Source: Anaspis maculata (lineage: Eukaryota > Arthropoda > Insecta > Coleoptera > Scraptiidae). From it: a stretch of DNA of 64,000 nucleotides. Positions within the stretch are counted from its first letter, which is position 1, and every line of letters starts with the position of its first letter. The translations under genes were made by a program, and so were the position numbers. Positions 1 through 9,786 of this stretch are shown here, piece by piece. The stretch spans positions 96,770,935 to 96,834,934 of the forward strand of contig OX421962.1 in the NCBI GenBank assembly GCA_949128115.1, written 5' to 3'. The notes below the pieces were generated by a model. The model saw only the letters and a list, made by a program, of their open reading frames with translations. It was not told where the DNA came from and ran no database searches.

Positions 1-1644
1 TTTTGCAGGCATGTTCAGGAACCCTTCCTCTTTCATTTGAGAAGTGCTGCCAAGCAAGTTTTCAATGTGGGGGGCCAGGGGGGCCCCTTTTTTGACAACC
101 TGAATCGTTTTTTATCGATAAAATCCGTGATAAAAATGCTATAAAAAAAAACTTCAACGGATTATTGAAGAGCAACTCAAAATGTCACTTATGTGTGATG
201 AGACTTATTACAGGGTGAACAGGTTCCGAGAAAGATGACTTTCCGTCAACAAGCAATATGATAAAGAAAAAATTGCGCCAAAGACCTTTAGTTTCGTCAT
301 TGGAAGATGCCGATTGGCATATTTGTTGATCATACGCATTTGAACTGGTTGAGAACCGTACCCAACTGCGTCATTGGTGCCGGAGCTATATACAGGGTGG
401 AAGAGAGATATATTTTTGTTATTATTTATTTCAAAAACCAAGATAGATAAAGTGATCGAAATTTAGGAATTGATGCTTCATTCATTGCGTGTGACGACAC
501 AACAAACTGTTTTGAAATATCTTGAAGCGTTTCTGAAATATTTTGAAAAAACTGAAGAATATCATGAAAATTTTACTTTCTACTTTGATTTCGTATTTTC
601 CATTATATAGAGGTATATACTGTAATTTAACAACAAATTAGGGTGAAAACTAAACAGCCACATCACTCACCGGCATCAATCATGTATGCGTCAATGCGTC
701 ATATACAGGGTGTAAAAAAAAAATGGTTGTTTTCTTTGCTGTTATAGAAAAATCAAGACATAAAAAGTGCAAAATTAGGGAGGTGAGAAGTTTCCGGGGA
801 AACGAACCAAGCCAAGACACCTGATAAGGTGAATTACCGTCGTGAATGTGTAATCCCCGCGTTTTTTTTGCTTGTTTTATTATATACAGCAAAAAAAACA
901 ATCATTTTTTTCTTACACCCTGTATACAACGCATACATGATTGATGCCGGTGATGGTGCTGTTTAATTTTAACCATGATTTATTGTATATTTGTGTATAT
1001 TGTGAAATTTGTTGCATAACTTAAGGATATACATCTGTATAATGGAAAATACAAAATCAAAGTAGAAAGTAAAATTTTGATGATATTCTTCAGTTTTTTA
1101 AAAATATTTCAGGAACGCTTCAAGATATTTTAAAACGGTTTGTTGTGTCTTCACATGCATTGAATGAAACATCAATTCCCTAATTTTGCTTACTTTATCT
1201 ATCTTGGTTTTTGAAATAAATTGAAACAAAAATATTTTCCTGTTCCACCCTGTATATAGCTCCGGCACTGTTGACGCTATTGGGTGCCGTTCTCAACCAG
1301 TTCAGGGGGATATGATCAACAGATATGCCAATCGGCATTTTCCAATGACGAAGCTGAAGGTCTTTGGCACAAGATTTTCTTTATTGTATTGCATGTTGAT
1401 GGAAAGTCATTTTTGTCGGAACCTGTTCACCCTGTTATAGTTTTTATCACACATAAGTGACCTTTCGAGTTGCTTTTCAATAATCCGTTGAAATTTTCTA
1501 TTTAGCATTTTTATTACGGATTTTATCGACAAAAAACGATTTAAGTTGTCAAAAAGGGGCCCCCCTGACCCCCCACATTGAAAAATTGCTTGGCAGCACT
1601 TCTCAAATAATAGATGAAGGCTTTCTGAACATGCCTGAAAAAAA
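1..1644. repeat. Giant palindromic (foldback) element, left edge at window start
   Basis: The first ~750 bases and the last ~750 bases (about 890-1644) are reverse complements of each other with scattered mismatches. For example CAGGCATGTTCAG near position 5 pairs with CTGAACATGCCTG near 1626, and the GGGGGGCC tract near 70 pairs with the one near 1565. The loop between the arms is ~140 bases. Each arm carries copies of ACAGGGTG / CACCCTGT. Short reading frames in one arm reappear mirrored in the other, so they are by-products of the symmetry. No transposase is seen. The left boundary may lie outside the window. Confidence 0.85.
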
Positions 1645-1694
1645 TTGCCCCGTAGTCATAAAATGCATAGTTATAACCCTAGTCCACCGGACTA

Positions 1695-1861
1695 TTTCAG
1701 TAGAATGACTTTTTTAAGCAAAAATAAAGTGACAAGCTGGGGGGCTACGGCTACCGCTGATGGCACCTGCAAAGTTTTGGAGCGAAACTATCAGAGGCCA
1801 TCGACCGTATTCTCCCAGCCCTCCAGCTCGTCACTTTATTTTTGCTCCAAAAAGTACTTTG
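1695..1861. mobile_element. Short terminal-inverted-repeat element (MITE)
   Basis: An inverted repeat built on AGCAAAAATAAAGTGAC faces its complement GTCACTTTATTTTTGCT ~110 bases later. Adjoining matches extend into AGCTGGGGGGC / GCCCTCCAGCT. It is a compact non-coding element that directly abuts the preceding palindrome. No clear target duplication is seen, so the superfamily is unknown. Confidence 0.6.
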
Positions 1862-2412
1862 TCTGAATAATTGCTCAGAAATTCGAAATTCTAGCAAAAT
1901 AGAAATGTTTGACAAGTGACACTTCGCTGCTGATATAATATCCTCTTTTTTGACATCGCTTTCTGGTACATATATCTGCAAGTGTCCATTGTTGAACCAA
2001 AGTGGATAAAGCTATTTGAAGACGTATGAATCGAGGGCTTTTGATTCTTGGTCAAAGTTTCTTGAACTATTTCTCAAATAATATATTATAATTATAAATT
2101 AAAATATAATTATGATTGAAAACATGTATTTACGTAAGCCAAACTCACGGTTTTCTTTTCGCTCCGGCGCGGCGTCCTTCCGGAGCAGACGGGGTTTGTT
2201 TAAAAAATCTTGTGTTCAACATTTTCAACTAATGACGGAGTTTACTTAAAAGTCTTGTATTCAAAATTTTTAAATAATATCAAAGTTTGTAACTTTGCGG
2301 CTTTTTTCTTGTCTGACATGCTTTTTTTTTACCTAGGGTAGGTACGTTCTGGATATAGAACTTCAATGTTGAGAGGGAATCTGAGAGATAATGTGAAAAT
2401 TCCAATACTCTT

Positions 2413-2613
2413 TTATGCTTGGTGAAGCGGGCGACATGATTGCCCCTGAATAAACCTCCAGGTATTGCTTACATCTAATAATTCAATGTTGACTCTTTTG
2501 GCTTTGGTCCCCAAGAATTTATTTCCATCAAACACAACTCTTGGCAGTGCGGCATGCGGGTGAATAAAGAGTTCTGAAAGAAAAGCGTTATCTAAAATGA
2601 GCTTTGATGGCCC
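2413..2613 (-). CDS. Possible isolated coding exon, function unknown
   Basis: On the minus strand a 66-residue frame without an ATG is open from 2613 to a TAA at 2415-2413. Inside it, 2573-2473 looks like an internal exon of 101 nt. It is preceded by a strong acceptor (pyrimidine-rich GCTTTTCTTTCAG) and followed by a good donor (GAT|GTAAGC). The translation contains LFIHPHAALPRVVFDG and KAKRVNIELLD, which reads like protein, but I do not recognise the family. It could be an exon of a gene whose other exons lie outside view, or a relic of a transposon frame. A chance open frame of this length is quite possible. Confidence 0.3.
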   Translation of the reverse strand, partial: GPSKLILDNAFLSELFIHPHAALPRVVFDGNKFLGTKAKRVNIELLDVSNTWRFIQGQSCRPLHQA

Positions 2614-2814
2614 TTAATGCTATTCAAAGCTTCACATAACGACTTCTACATATTTTATATTTTTGTGAATACATGTGAGAATAATGTATAGGTACGTTGG
2701 TTGGTATATTATGTAGAGGGTTCCACGAGCAAAAAAATGTGAGTTTTCCTCCACTTGAACGACACACTTGATGACTTATTAGAGAGCGGATTTTGATGCG
2801 GTAAAGAAAGCTCA

Positions 2815-3045
2815 ATATGCAGTATTTATGCGCTTGAAAAGTATTGATATATGCGGTTGAAAAAATATATCTCTTCTAACATTTCCATTTTTGTTATGTA
2901 ATTGAAAAAATTCTGATTTTCTAGCACATATATGTAGATAAAATCTCCCGATTATTGACTAAATGTGCAGTTACATATGCAATGATATCGACTTGATATG
3001 CGGCTATATGCGATCATATGAACTATGAATTTATATGCGATAAAA
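2815..3045. repeat. Cluster of ATATGCG-like short motifs
   Basis: About seven occurrences of (T)ATATGC(G/A) or TTATGCG fall within ~230 bases (near 2816, 2827, 2850, 2974, 2997, 3006 and 3034), in AT-rich sequence. It may be a degenerate simple repeat or a clustered binding-site array. Function is not determinable. Confidence 0.4.
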
Positions 3046-3204
3046 ACTCAAAATAATACATCAATATGTGAAATGAAACTTGATATTTAGGTTCTTCTTG
3101 GATGGAACCGTCAAGTTGCAAGTCGACAGTTTTATCCAACTTAGCGAATAGAACATGTAAAAAAATTAAAAATCCGGTCTCTATACCTCGGTTTCTACTT
3201 ATTA

Positions 3205-3210
3205 TTTATT
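3205..3210 (-). terminator. Candidate polyadenylation signal for the LRR gene
   Basis: TTTATT on the plus strand reads AATAAA on the minus strand, ~425 bases downstream of the stop codon of the LRR membrane protein gene. A MITE (3404-3568) would lie in the 3' untranslated region if this signal is used. It is simply the first canonical hexamer I noticed. Confidence 0.3.
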
Positions 3211-3403
3211 TAGAGAACTCAAAGTTGAAGTAGGAATCAAGAGAAATAACGAAGATCTGTGGATCAAAAAATTATATTTACAATCATAATTAAGTAGGTA
3301 GATCGATAGACATAAGACCTCACTACAATCATTGACAATTTAACATTATATACTTGAATTCAAAACCCTCTCTAATGTCTTAAGAAAACAAAATATCTTG
3401 TGA

Positions 3404-3568
3404 AGGTGCGTTCAGTAAGCTTATTTAGCCGCAAGTATAAATTTTAGTCGCAAGCGCAGCGACGCCCATTGGCTCCTATGAACCAGCCTCCTCAGAACAG
3501 CCAATAAGCGATGCAGCGCTTACGGCTAAAATAAAACTTGCGGCTAAATAAGCTGACTGAACGCACCT
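3404..3568. mobile_element. MITE with AGGTGCGTTCAGT termini
   Basis: The ends AGGTGCGTTCAGTAAGCTTA and its near-complement ending ACTGAACGCACCT form terminal inverted repeats of ~35 bases, including TTATTTAGCCGCAAGT. The 165-base unit is non-coding. It lies just downstream of the LRR gene, probably within its 3' untranslated region. No confident target duplication was found. Confidence 0.75.
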
Positions 3569-3635
3569 CAACACGAGCTCAACAGGTTATAGGTTATTAT
3601 GGTTAATTAGGCGAAGGCACCCAATATAGATACTG

Positions 3636-5531
3636 TTACATGATTAACTCTTCTTGCATCGAAATAGCCTCGTGATTATTTCGTAGCATATTTTTCATAA
3701 ACATTTTATACAAGAGGTACACTATACAAGACAACAAAATAACAACAATTGCAAGCATCAAATTCAATATAATCAAAGCTCCAGCTGCGCCACCACTCTC
3801 CGGTTTCACAACTAAAGACGTGAGCTTTGCATTTTCAGTCTTATTGTTGCCAGCTCCAACGTTATCGCCAACAACAAACTTATAGTTACGTAAATAACTG
3901 AAAAAATTACTCTTGGCATAATCCTCATCAAAATACTTGTAAAACTTCGATTTGTAAAAATCAAAGTTGAGAAATTGCTCGATATTTTCGTCACTTACTG
4001 TTTTAACCGCATGAGTTCCCCTGAAATCGGCTGATGCGGTTTCAGCGGAATCATTACAAGCAATTCCATGTAAATTGTCGACTACCAGCGAGTCGCCTTT
4101 GGCTACAACAACGCCGATTGCACTCAGTTCGTGATAAGTCTTGACCAGATCTTCACAAGACCACGGATTGTGACTAAACGAAACTAATTTCAAAAGCCTG
4201 AAGTACAGTTTCAGATCGGTCACGTTGAATTTTATTTCGTTGTGATCCGCGTGGAGCTCGTCGAGTTTGATCAGCGCATTCAACTGGAATATGCTCTTGA
4301 TTTGGTTGCGTTGAATGTTCAAGTATTCGAGATTGGCCAAGCTGTTGAACGTTCCAGATTGAAACTGCTGAATTTTGTTGCTGGACAAGTCCAAGTGTAT
4401 CAACGCGTTCAAGTCTCGAAAAGCATCAATCCGTACGGTTGTCAAAAGGTTATTTTGCAAAAATAAATAGCGCAGTGCGACCGTTCCTTCGAAAGAATCA
4501 TTTCCGATGGTTCTAATTGAATTGAAGCTCACGTCTAAGATTTGTAGTTTTTCTGACCGGCGAACTGTTATAGTCTCCAGTTCGTTATTGCTGAGATTGA
4601 TATATGAAACTACATTATTGTTGATGCAACTGAAATCGCTCAGGTTGTTGTGATTCAAATAAATCCAATCGGAAAGTGAAAATTCGCAGTTGACTGTGCT
4701 GTTTATTTGATTGTGAGACAATTTTAGCGTTTCTGCGTTTGGGTACGAAGAAAAATCGCCGTCGGTCAAATCATCAGAAGATAAATTCAGTATTTGTAAT
4801 TTTTTCGTAAAATTGACGTTGAATTCCCTAATCAGTGTGTTGTTCAAAAGCAACGTTTGTAAATTCGAGGGAACAAAGCTATCCGAATTTGGTATCAGCT
4901 CTATGGGATTGCCGGACAAATCTAAGTAGTTCAAGTCTACCAGCAAGCTGACTGTGTCGAAATCGACCGCAGTGATGTTATTGTTGCTCAAAGTGAGCAT
5001 TTGCAGTTTATTGATGGAATAAAATATGGCGGTAATGACGCTGATTTCGTTTCCATCCAGATGTAGGCGTTCCAACTTGGTCAACTCTTTGAAAGCTCCT
5101 GGTTTTATAGCTTTTATGTGGGCGTTACGCAAATCCAACATGACGACATCGGAGTATGATGACAAAAATGATGTCGGCAATATGGGGATTGTTGAATTGA
5201 CTATTGTAAAGCCACGACAAGGTATGTCGACTTCGTTTTCTTCTTCATGTTCCCAATATTCCCCCCACATGTTGGTTGGTTGGTATTTTGGTACTTTACG
5301 ACGCGTTGGGTTCCGAATTTCAAGCTCAAGTGATTGTGATATATTCGTACACAAAATATTTTTACCAAAAATTTCATCCTCGAAGTCTGAAACTGTATTC
5401 ACAGATATTGTTCCATTTGAAAACCGTCGGTCCAATCTTTTTGATAATATGGCTGCCTCTTTACAAGCCGATTCAGTTTCTAACCAAAATCCAGCGCACC
5501 AAGCAATGGAAGCAATGATCTTTATGTCCAT
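3636..5531 (-). CDS. Leucine-rich-repeat type I transmembrane protein
   Basis: This is a 631-residue protein predicted to sit at the cell surface with its repeats outside. A short hydrophobic N-terminus (MDIKIIASIAWCAGF) acts as the signal peptide. A cysteine-bearing cap (around C105, DIPCRGF) leads into ~15 leucine-rich repeats (roughly residues 128-455) with xxLxLxxN cores such as LNYLDLSGNPI and LIHLDLSSNKI. A C-terminal cap starts at NPWSCEDL (C459) and reaches C492. A membrane helix spans ~582-608, followed by a ~23-residue cytoplasmic tail with no TIR domain, so it is not a Toll receptor. I chose the start at 5531 because TTATTTGCAG just upstream is a classic splice acceptor. The frame also continues to an in-frame ATG at 5582, giving 17 extra residues if that intron is absent. 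Upstream exons were not found. Family membership is sure; ligand and role are unknown. Confidence 0.88.
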   Translation of the reverse strand: MDIKIIASIAWCAGFWLETESACKEAAILSKRLDRRFSNGTISVNTVSDFEDEIFGKNILCTNISQSLELEIRNPTRRKVPKYQPTNMWGEYWEHEEENEVDIPCRGFTIVNSTIPILPTSFLSSYSDVVMLDLRNAHIKAIKPGAFKELTKLERLHLDGNEISVITAIFYSINKLQMLTLSNNNITAVDFDTVSLLVDLNYLDLSGNPIELIPNSDSFVPSNLQTLLLNNTLIREFNVNFTKKLQILNLSSDDLTDGDFSSYPNAETLKLSHNQINSTVNCEFSLSDWIYLNHNNLSDFSCINNNVVSYINLSNNELETITVRRSEKLQILDVSFNSIRTIGNDSFEGTVALRYLFLQNNLLTTVRIDAFRDLNALIHLDLSSNKIQQFQSGTFNSLANLEYLNIQRNQIKSIFQLNALIKLDELHADHNEIKFNVTDLKLYFRLLKLVSFSHNPWSCEDLVKTYHELSAIGVVVAKGDSLVVDNLHGIACNDSAETASADFRGTHAVKTVSDENIEQFLNFDFYKSKFYKYFDEDYAKSNFFSYLRNYKFVVGDNVGAGNNKTENAKLTSLVVKPESGGAAGALIILNLMLAIVVILLSCIVYLLYKMFMKNMLRNNHEAISMQEELIM

Positions 5532-5534
5532 CTG
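5532..5534 (-). other. Splice acceptor before the LRR start codon
   Basis: Read on the minus strand, a T-rich tract ends in TTTGCAG and is followed immediately by ATGGAC. This suggests a 5' untranslated exon further right and decides the preferred start codon. The partner donor was not located. Confidence 0.5.
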
Positions 5535-5631
5535 CAAATAATAAAAATAACAGTTCAACACCTTACGCTGGTTCGTTCTCATTTTTCAATGGAACAATTA
5601 TTATCACTCATTATCAGACATTATTACAGTT

Positions 5632-5820
5632 CAGGGCCGCTATTCTTGAATCGTGTGAGAAAAATCCCTGGGAGTAAAATACATTCCACAGTACACTGAT
5701 GTAGCGAATGTTGCCTAAAGTCGTGGTTTTTAGGCAACTTTCGCTACAGAAGTGTAGTATCTACGGATTATATAAAACTCCCAGGGACTTGTCTCACACG
5801 ATTCAAGAATAGCGGCCCAG
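5632..5820. mobile_element. MITE upstream of the LRR gene
   Basis: Long terminal inverted repeats begin GGGCCGCTATTCTTGAATCG and include TCCCTGGGAGT on both sides. The interior holds a second smaller inverted pair (GCGAA.GTTGCCTAAA / TAGGCAACTTTCGC). The element is 189 bases and non-coding. It sits ~100 bases upstream of the LRR coding start and so probably in its 5' intron or promoter. Confidence 0.8.
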
Positions 5821-6301
5821 GTCAAAAAGGTAAAATAAAAAACAATTTCTGTATCCTGCGAAAACTCCAATCAATATTCACTGGGAACGACTGGAAAAGG
5901 TAATACGAGCAATTTTTGAAAAATAAATTCTCAAGATGAAGGAAAGAAACATGAAAAAAAATGCACTTACCATTTTTCAAGGGTTTTTCTTTCACCCGGG
6001 TTGACCAAAAATGTTATTAATATTTTTTGGTGTAATCTTCAAATAATCTCTGCCAAACACATTTCAGGCAATTTCATGTATGAACTTCATTCTAATTATT
6101 ATGAAACAATAATAAACCGACCTCTGAATGCACAACTTTCGCCAGAGCTGCCAGTTGCAGAATTAGAAGCGTATTTTGAGCTTCCGATAGGAGACAACGT
6201 GATAAGGATATCTGCATAGTTGCACACATACAACATACAGAGTGTCCCAACTGTTAATCCAAAAACTTTGGCTATCGATAGAGCATCGAAGAACAAGAAG
6301 C

Positions 6302-6332
<31 letters not shown>

Positions 6333-8824
6333 GACTTCCCTCAGAACGTGGCAGCAGCAGCACGTGAAAGAAGCTGACGTGCGTTTTTTCAAAGTGTTCC
6401 GAGGGAAGTCTTTTTCTTCGATCGATGTTGTAAGTATCAATTACCGAAGTGTCCGGATCACACTTACTTTGCAGGAACCTTGCATACACTTATTATTAGA
6501 ATGCGCGTGTGTGTGTGTGTAGACATGAACCTGGTACAGAGATAGATACCTACTTCTTGATATAATAAAATATGATGTGTTAAATCATCCTGTATAATAT
6601 ATTTTATTCAAAATGACGAAAAGTGGAAATTAATCGCTATTAGGGGAAGTACAATCAGTGCAATGCCTACACACACAACGCAGATGATATTATGTATCAT
6701 TCACTTGGCACGTGCCAGCAGCATTGCACTTGATAGCTTAAGTAAATGGTTGTGTACAAGTACCTACTAAGTGAAACAAGTCTTGTGTGATTTCTTTAGG
6801 CGCACTACTTCCCAAGTACAGATTAGGAAGTAATTGGTCAGTCTTGAATGAAAATTTGAAAAACAATAACTCTTGTCACCAGGAAGGAAGATGATGCCGA
6901 TGCCATGCCGTGCCGCGGTATAATTTTTAAACGAAAATAACGTAAACACAGCTTCCTTTAGAAACTCGTATATGTATGGATCTCCGGGGCGTGAATTCGC
7001 TTTATAAAAAAAATCGTATTTTTTGTTAATATGAAACGGTATGAAACAATCAAAATGATTGTTCTAATAAAATTTTCCACATTTTTTCCCCTATTTTGCT
7101 AGAAGTATGTACCTTTCTGGCGATAAACCACCCAATTTTCCTTGCAACCTTCATACATCATTAATTTCACCTTTTTCACATACATCAAATAATGGCGAAA
7201 CGTTTCATCAAATGCGCAAAAAAAACTAATTTTGTAAAAGTGTGGTTCTGTGTATAACATAGTAGGCGTGCCTGCTCGGCGAAAGGGGCCCTTCGGATTT
7301 CATTCCCGGCAGAATTAATCCGAGACGGTAAAAGTTGCAAGGGACTCTTATACGGCTGGGCTATAAAAAATTCTAAAAAGCTGAAAAACATTCCACACAT
7401 TATTATTACCTAAGTAGCTTGAATCAAAACATGAAAATCTCTCTCGTTAATTCAACAAAACAAAACTCCTCTCAGCAAATCAAATTACCTAGCTACCTCG
7501 GCACCAGAATTTAATTTCCTGCAGTCTGCCTAACTCTGAAAAATAAGCTCTTCCAAGCCAGGCGGATTTATATTGGACGGTTCCAACGGAAGGTCAATAT
7601 GTCTGCAAGTCAACCGCCCGGAGGAGACGAAGCACTAACCTAATAAAAATAATAGCGCATATTATCAGCCCGAAATCCCGAATCAAATTTCATTCATTTA
7701 AAAGGTTTACCCGCTCCTGAATCTCTACCACACTAAAATCCATCAGGCAGACAATTTCACCCAACCCCCCATGTTATACAAAGTATTCGAGTTTGGCTTT
7801 AAAACTGAGCTTCACTACGCTCAATGAGCAGCAAAACTAACAGGATTATTCCCAATTCGAAACAGGTTTCAATTACGAAATCAGGAATAGTCTCTTCTCT
7901 CTACAAGAAACATTAGGTCCAGATGCCTACCTACATCTACCCAACTCCAGTACTGTGGAGGAAACGGAAATGTGCAAGGAAATGGGAAATGGCACAGTCC
8001 GTTTCGTTTACAAGTCCGCCGCCGCAATTAAGTCTTATCTGACTGCCAGCGTATTCTTAGCAAGTATTTACTGAAATACCTACCCAAAGCATGTTTCCAA
8101 CCGATCATGTTCCTGTGAAAAACTCATGGGTACTTTGGAAAAAAATCAGTTGTGTTGTGTCACTCCAAAACTTTCCTGACCAGTATCCAGGAACCTATGG
8201 AAATACTTCTTCGAAACGTCCGGCTAGGAAGTTGGAATTAGAGAGAAAAATTGAAAATAATTTACAGGAAATTGAAAATTGAGTTTTGGAAAATTTGAAT
8301 TTTCCGGAAGAACCTCATATCTTTCTCCAAATCATCTTACTGTAAAACTCGTCAATTAAGGCTTCACTTTAAGCTCCACCATTCAAGTCCGGTCTCGAAA
8401 ACCCTGGCCGGCTTTACATTTTCAACAGGAAAATTCCCGAGAAATTGAAAAAGAATTGTTGGAAAATGTTCAAGGACCAGTTATCTATTTTTTTTTTCAA
8501 GTGAAACCTCTATTCTCGCGCCTAGATCACAGCACACCATTATCGCAGAACCACACATGGGAGTGAAATTGATTCATAGCATCAGTGGTTGTAACGAACG
8601 CCTGTAACGTTGTCTTGTCGGACCTTGGGGCGACCAGCGTCGTCCCAGGAAATGGAAGAATAAGCTGTTGCGACGTTCGCCGCGTTCGGTTCTATTTTTT
8701 ACTAATCGCCGACACTGGACTGCTCTTCTTGTTGTCGTACTGTTGGCCCGACAGGAATGGTTCTCGACTTGGCTTGAATAGATTCGAGCGGATGTATTTT
8801 ATTATAGGGATAGGGAGGTATATT
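5821..8824. other. No gene recognised
   Basis: AT-rich sequence with only short uninformative frames, the GAA repeat above and a short GT run near 6510-6525. GC is a little higher around 8585-8800, but no exon with good splice signals is apparent there. Confidence 0.6.
6297..6330. repeat. GAA trinucleotide microsatellite
   Basis: A run of ~11 AGAAGA units. The apparent minus-strand frames here (poly-Phe, poly-Leu) are translations of this repeat and not genes. Confidence 0.9.
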
Positions 8825-9032
8825 CAGGGCCGGGCTTAGCAGGCGTGCAGTGCGTTCCGGCGCACAGGCGGGTACGGCAGGCGCCAAGTCATAGGGGAGG
8901 TAATATAATAATTGAGTTGAATTTCGAAGGATTCTTTTCATTCCCGCATTTGGGGGGGCTCTCCACTGCCTGTGAGGGGGGCGGCAATTTTTTGGTGGCA
9001 CGCAGGCGGCAAATAGGCCAGGCCCGGCCCTG
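8825..9032. mobile_element. hAT-like MITE, CAGGGCCGG family, copy 1
   Basis: The 208-base element begins CAGGGCCGGGCTTA and ends CCGGCCCTG. It is flanked by 8-base duplications GGTATATT (8817-8824) and GGCATATT (9033-9040), which differ at one base. Terminal CAGGG..CCCTG with an 8-bp target duplication is the hAT superfamily signature. It is non-coding and related by its ends to the elements at 31609 and 38076. Confidence 0.85.
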
Positions 9033-9786
9033 GGCATATTCTTCAACAGACGTTTACAATTCAAAAATAAAATCGAATGCCGCACACCCAAATGTAGACA
9101 CAACTTTCAGGTACCTATGTACCTATTAAGCAGGAAAGCAGGGGTGGATGATTGAAGCCCAGAGGGGAAAAAGAATTTTCGACAATTGAGGCTGAAACAG
9201 TTGCTTAATGTTCTAGATGTCAGCTGATTGTATAGCGATGATATCATACTGGTTTGATAATCAAATTTTCATGTTTGGAAATTGATTTTTGACATTATTC
9301 TTCGTTAATTTTCTGAATGGTTTGATTTCACCCCAATTAAATGTGACATTCTAAATATAAATACGGTGGCGAGCACATAACTGGAAATACTCATATCAAT
9401 TCTGTCAATATTTCAATTTAACCTACGGCCTTATTTTGATTGGAGAAGATAATATCGTAGGAACTCTAGAACCACGTAGTTACCTCAAATCACATCCACG
9501 TGTACCTACCTACCTACCTACATACCTATGTAAATATCTATGTATTTCATATTTTTTCAATTAAAATTAATACCGGATCGAGTTTTCCAAACGACATTCT
9601 TATACTTTGTGAAGATTATTAGATTGCCATGCTGTGCCTGCGAGAACACAGTTTCCACCGTGCTGTAATATAACGGGAAAAATCGTACAGTAAGAAAATC
9701 CGTCACGATGTCACATTCGCATAATTATTTGTGGATAATATTATTGATGAAAATAGATATTTATTGTATTAGGGGTATGAGTGATA
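9033..9786. other. No gene recognised
   Basis: AT-rich DNA with a short CTAC(C/T) simple repeat near 9506-9530. Nothing else is supported. Confidence 0.6.

Noticed and set aside
3961..4020. TIR signalling domain in the LRR protein
   Set aside because: Only ~23 residues follow the membrane helix and they show no TIR motifs.
5026..5541. 171-codon plus-strand frame over the LRR gene
   Set aside because: Antisense shadow of the LRR coding sequence.
6099..6489. Minus-strand frames of ~110 codons with long Phe or Leu runs
   Set aside because: The runs are translations of the GAA microsatellite at 6297-6330.
8702..9129. Overlapping 94-133-codon frames on both strands
   Set aside because: They run through the hAT MITE at 8825-9032 and owe their length to its GC-rich ends.
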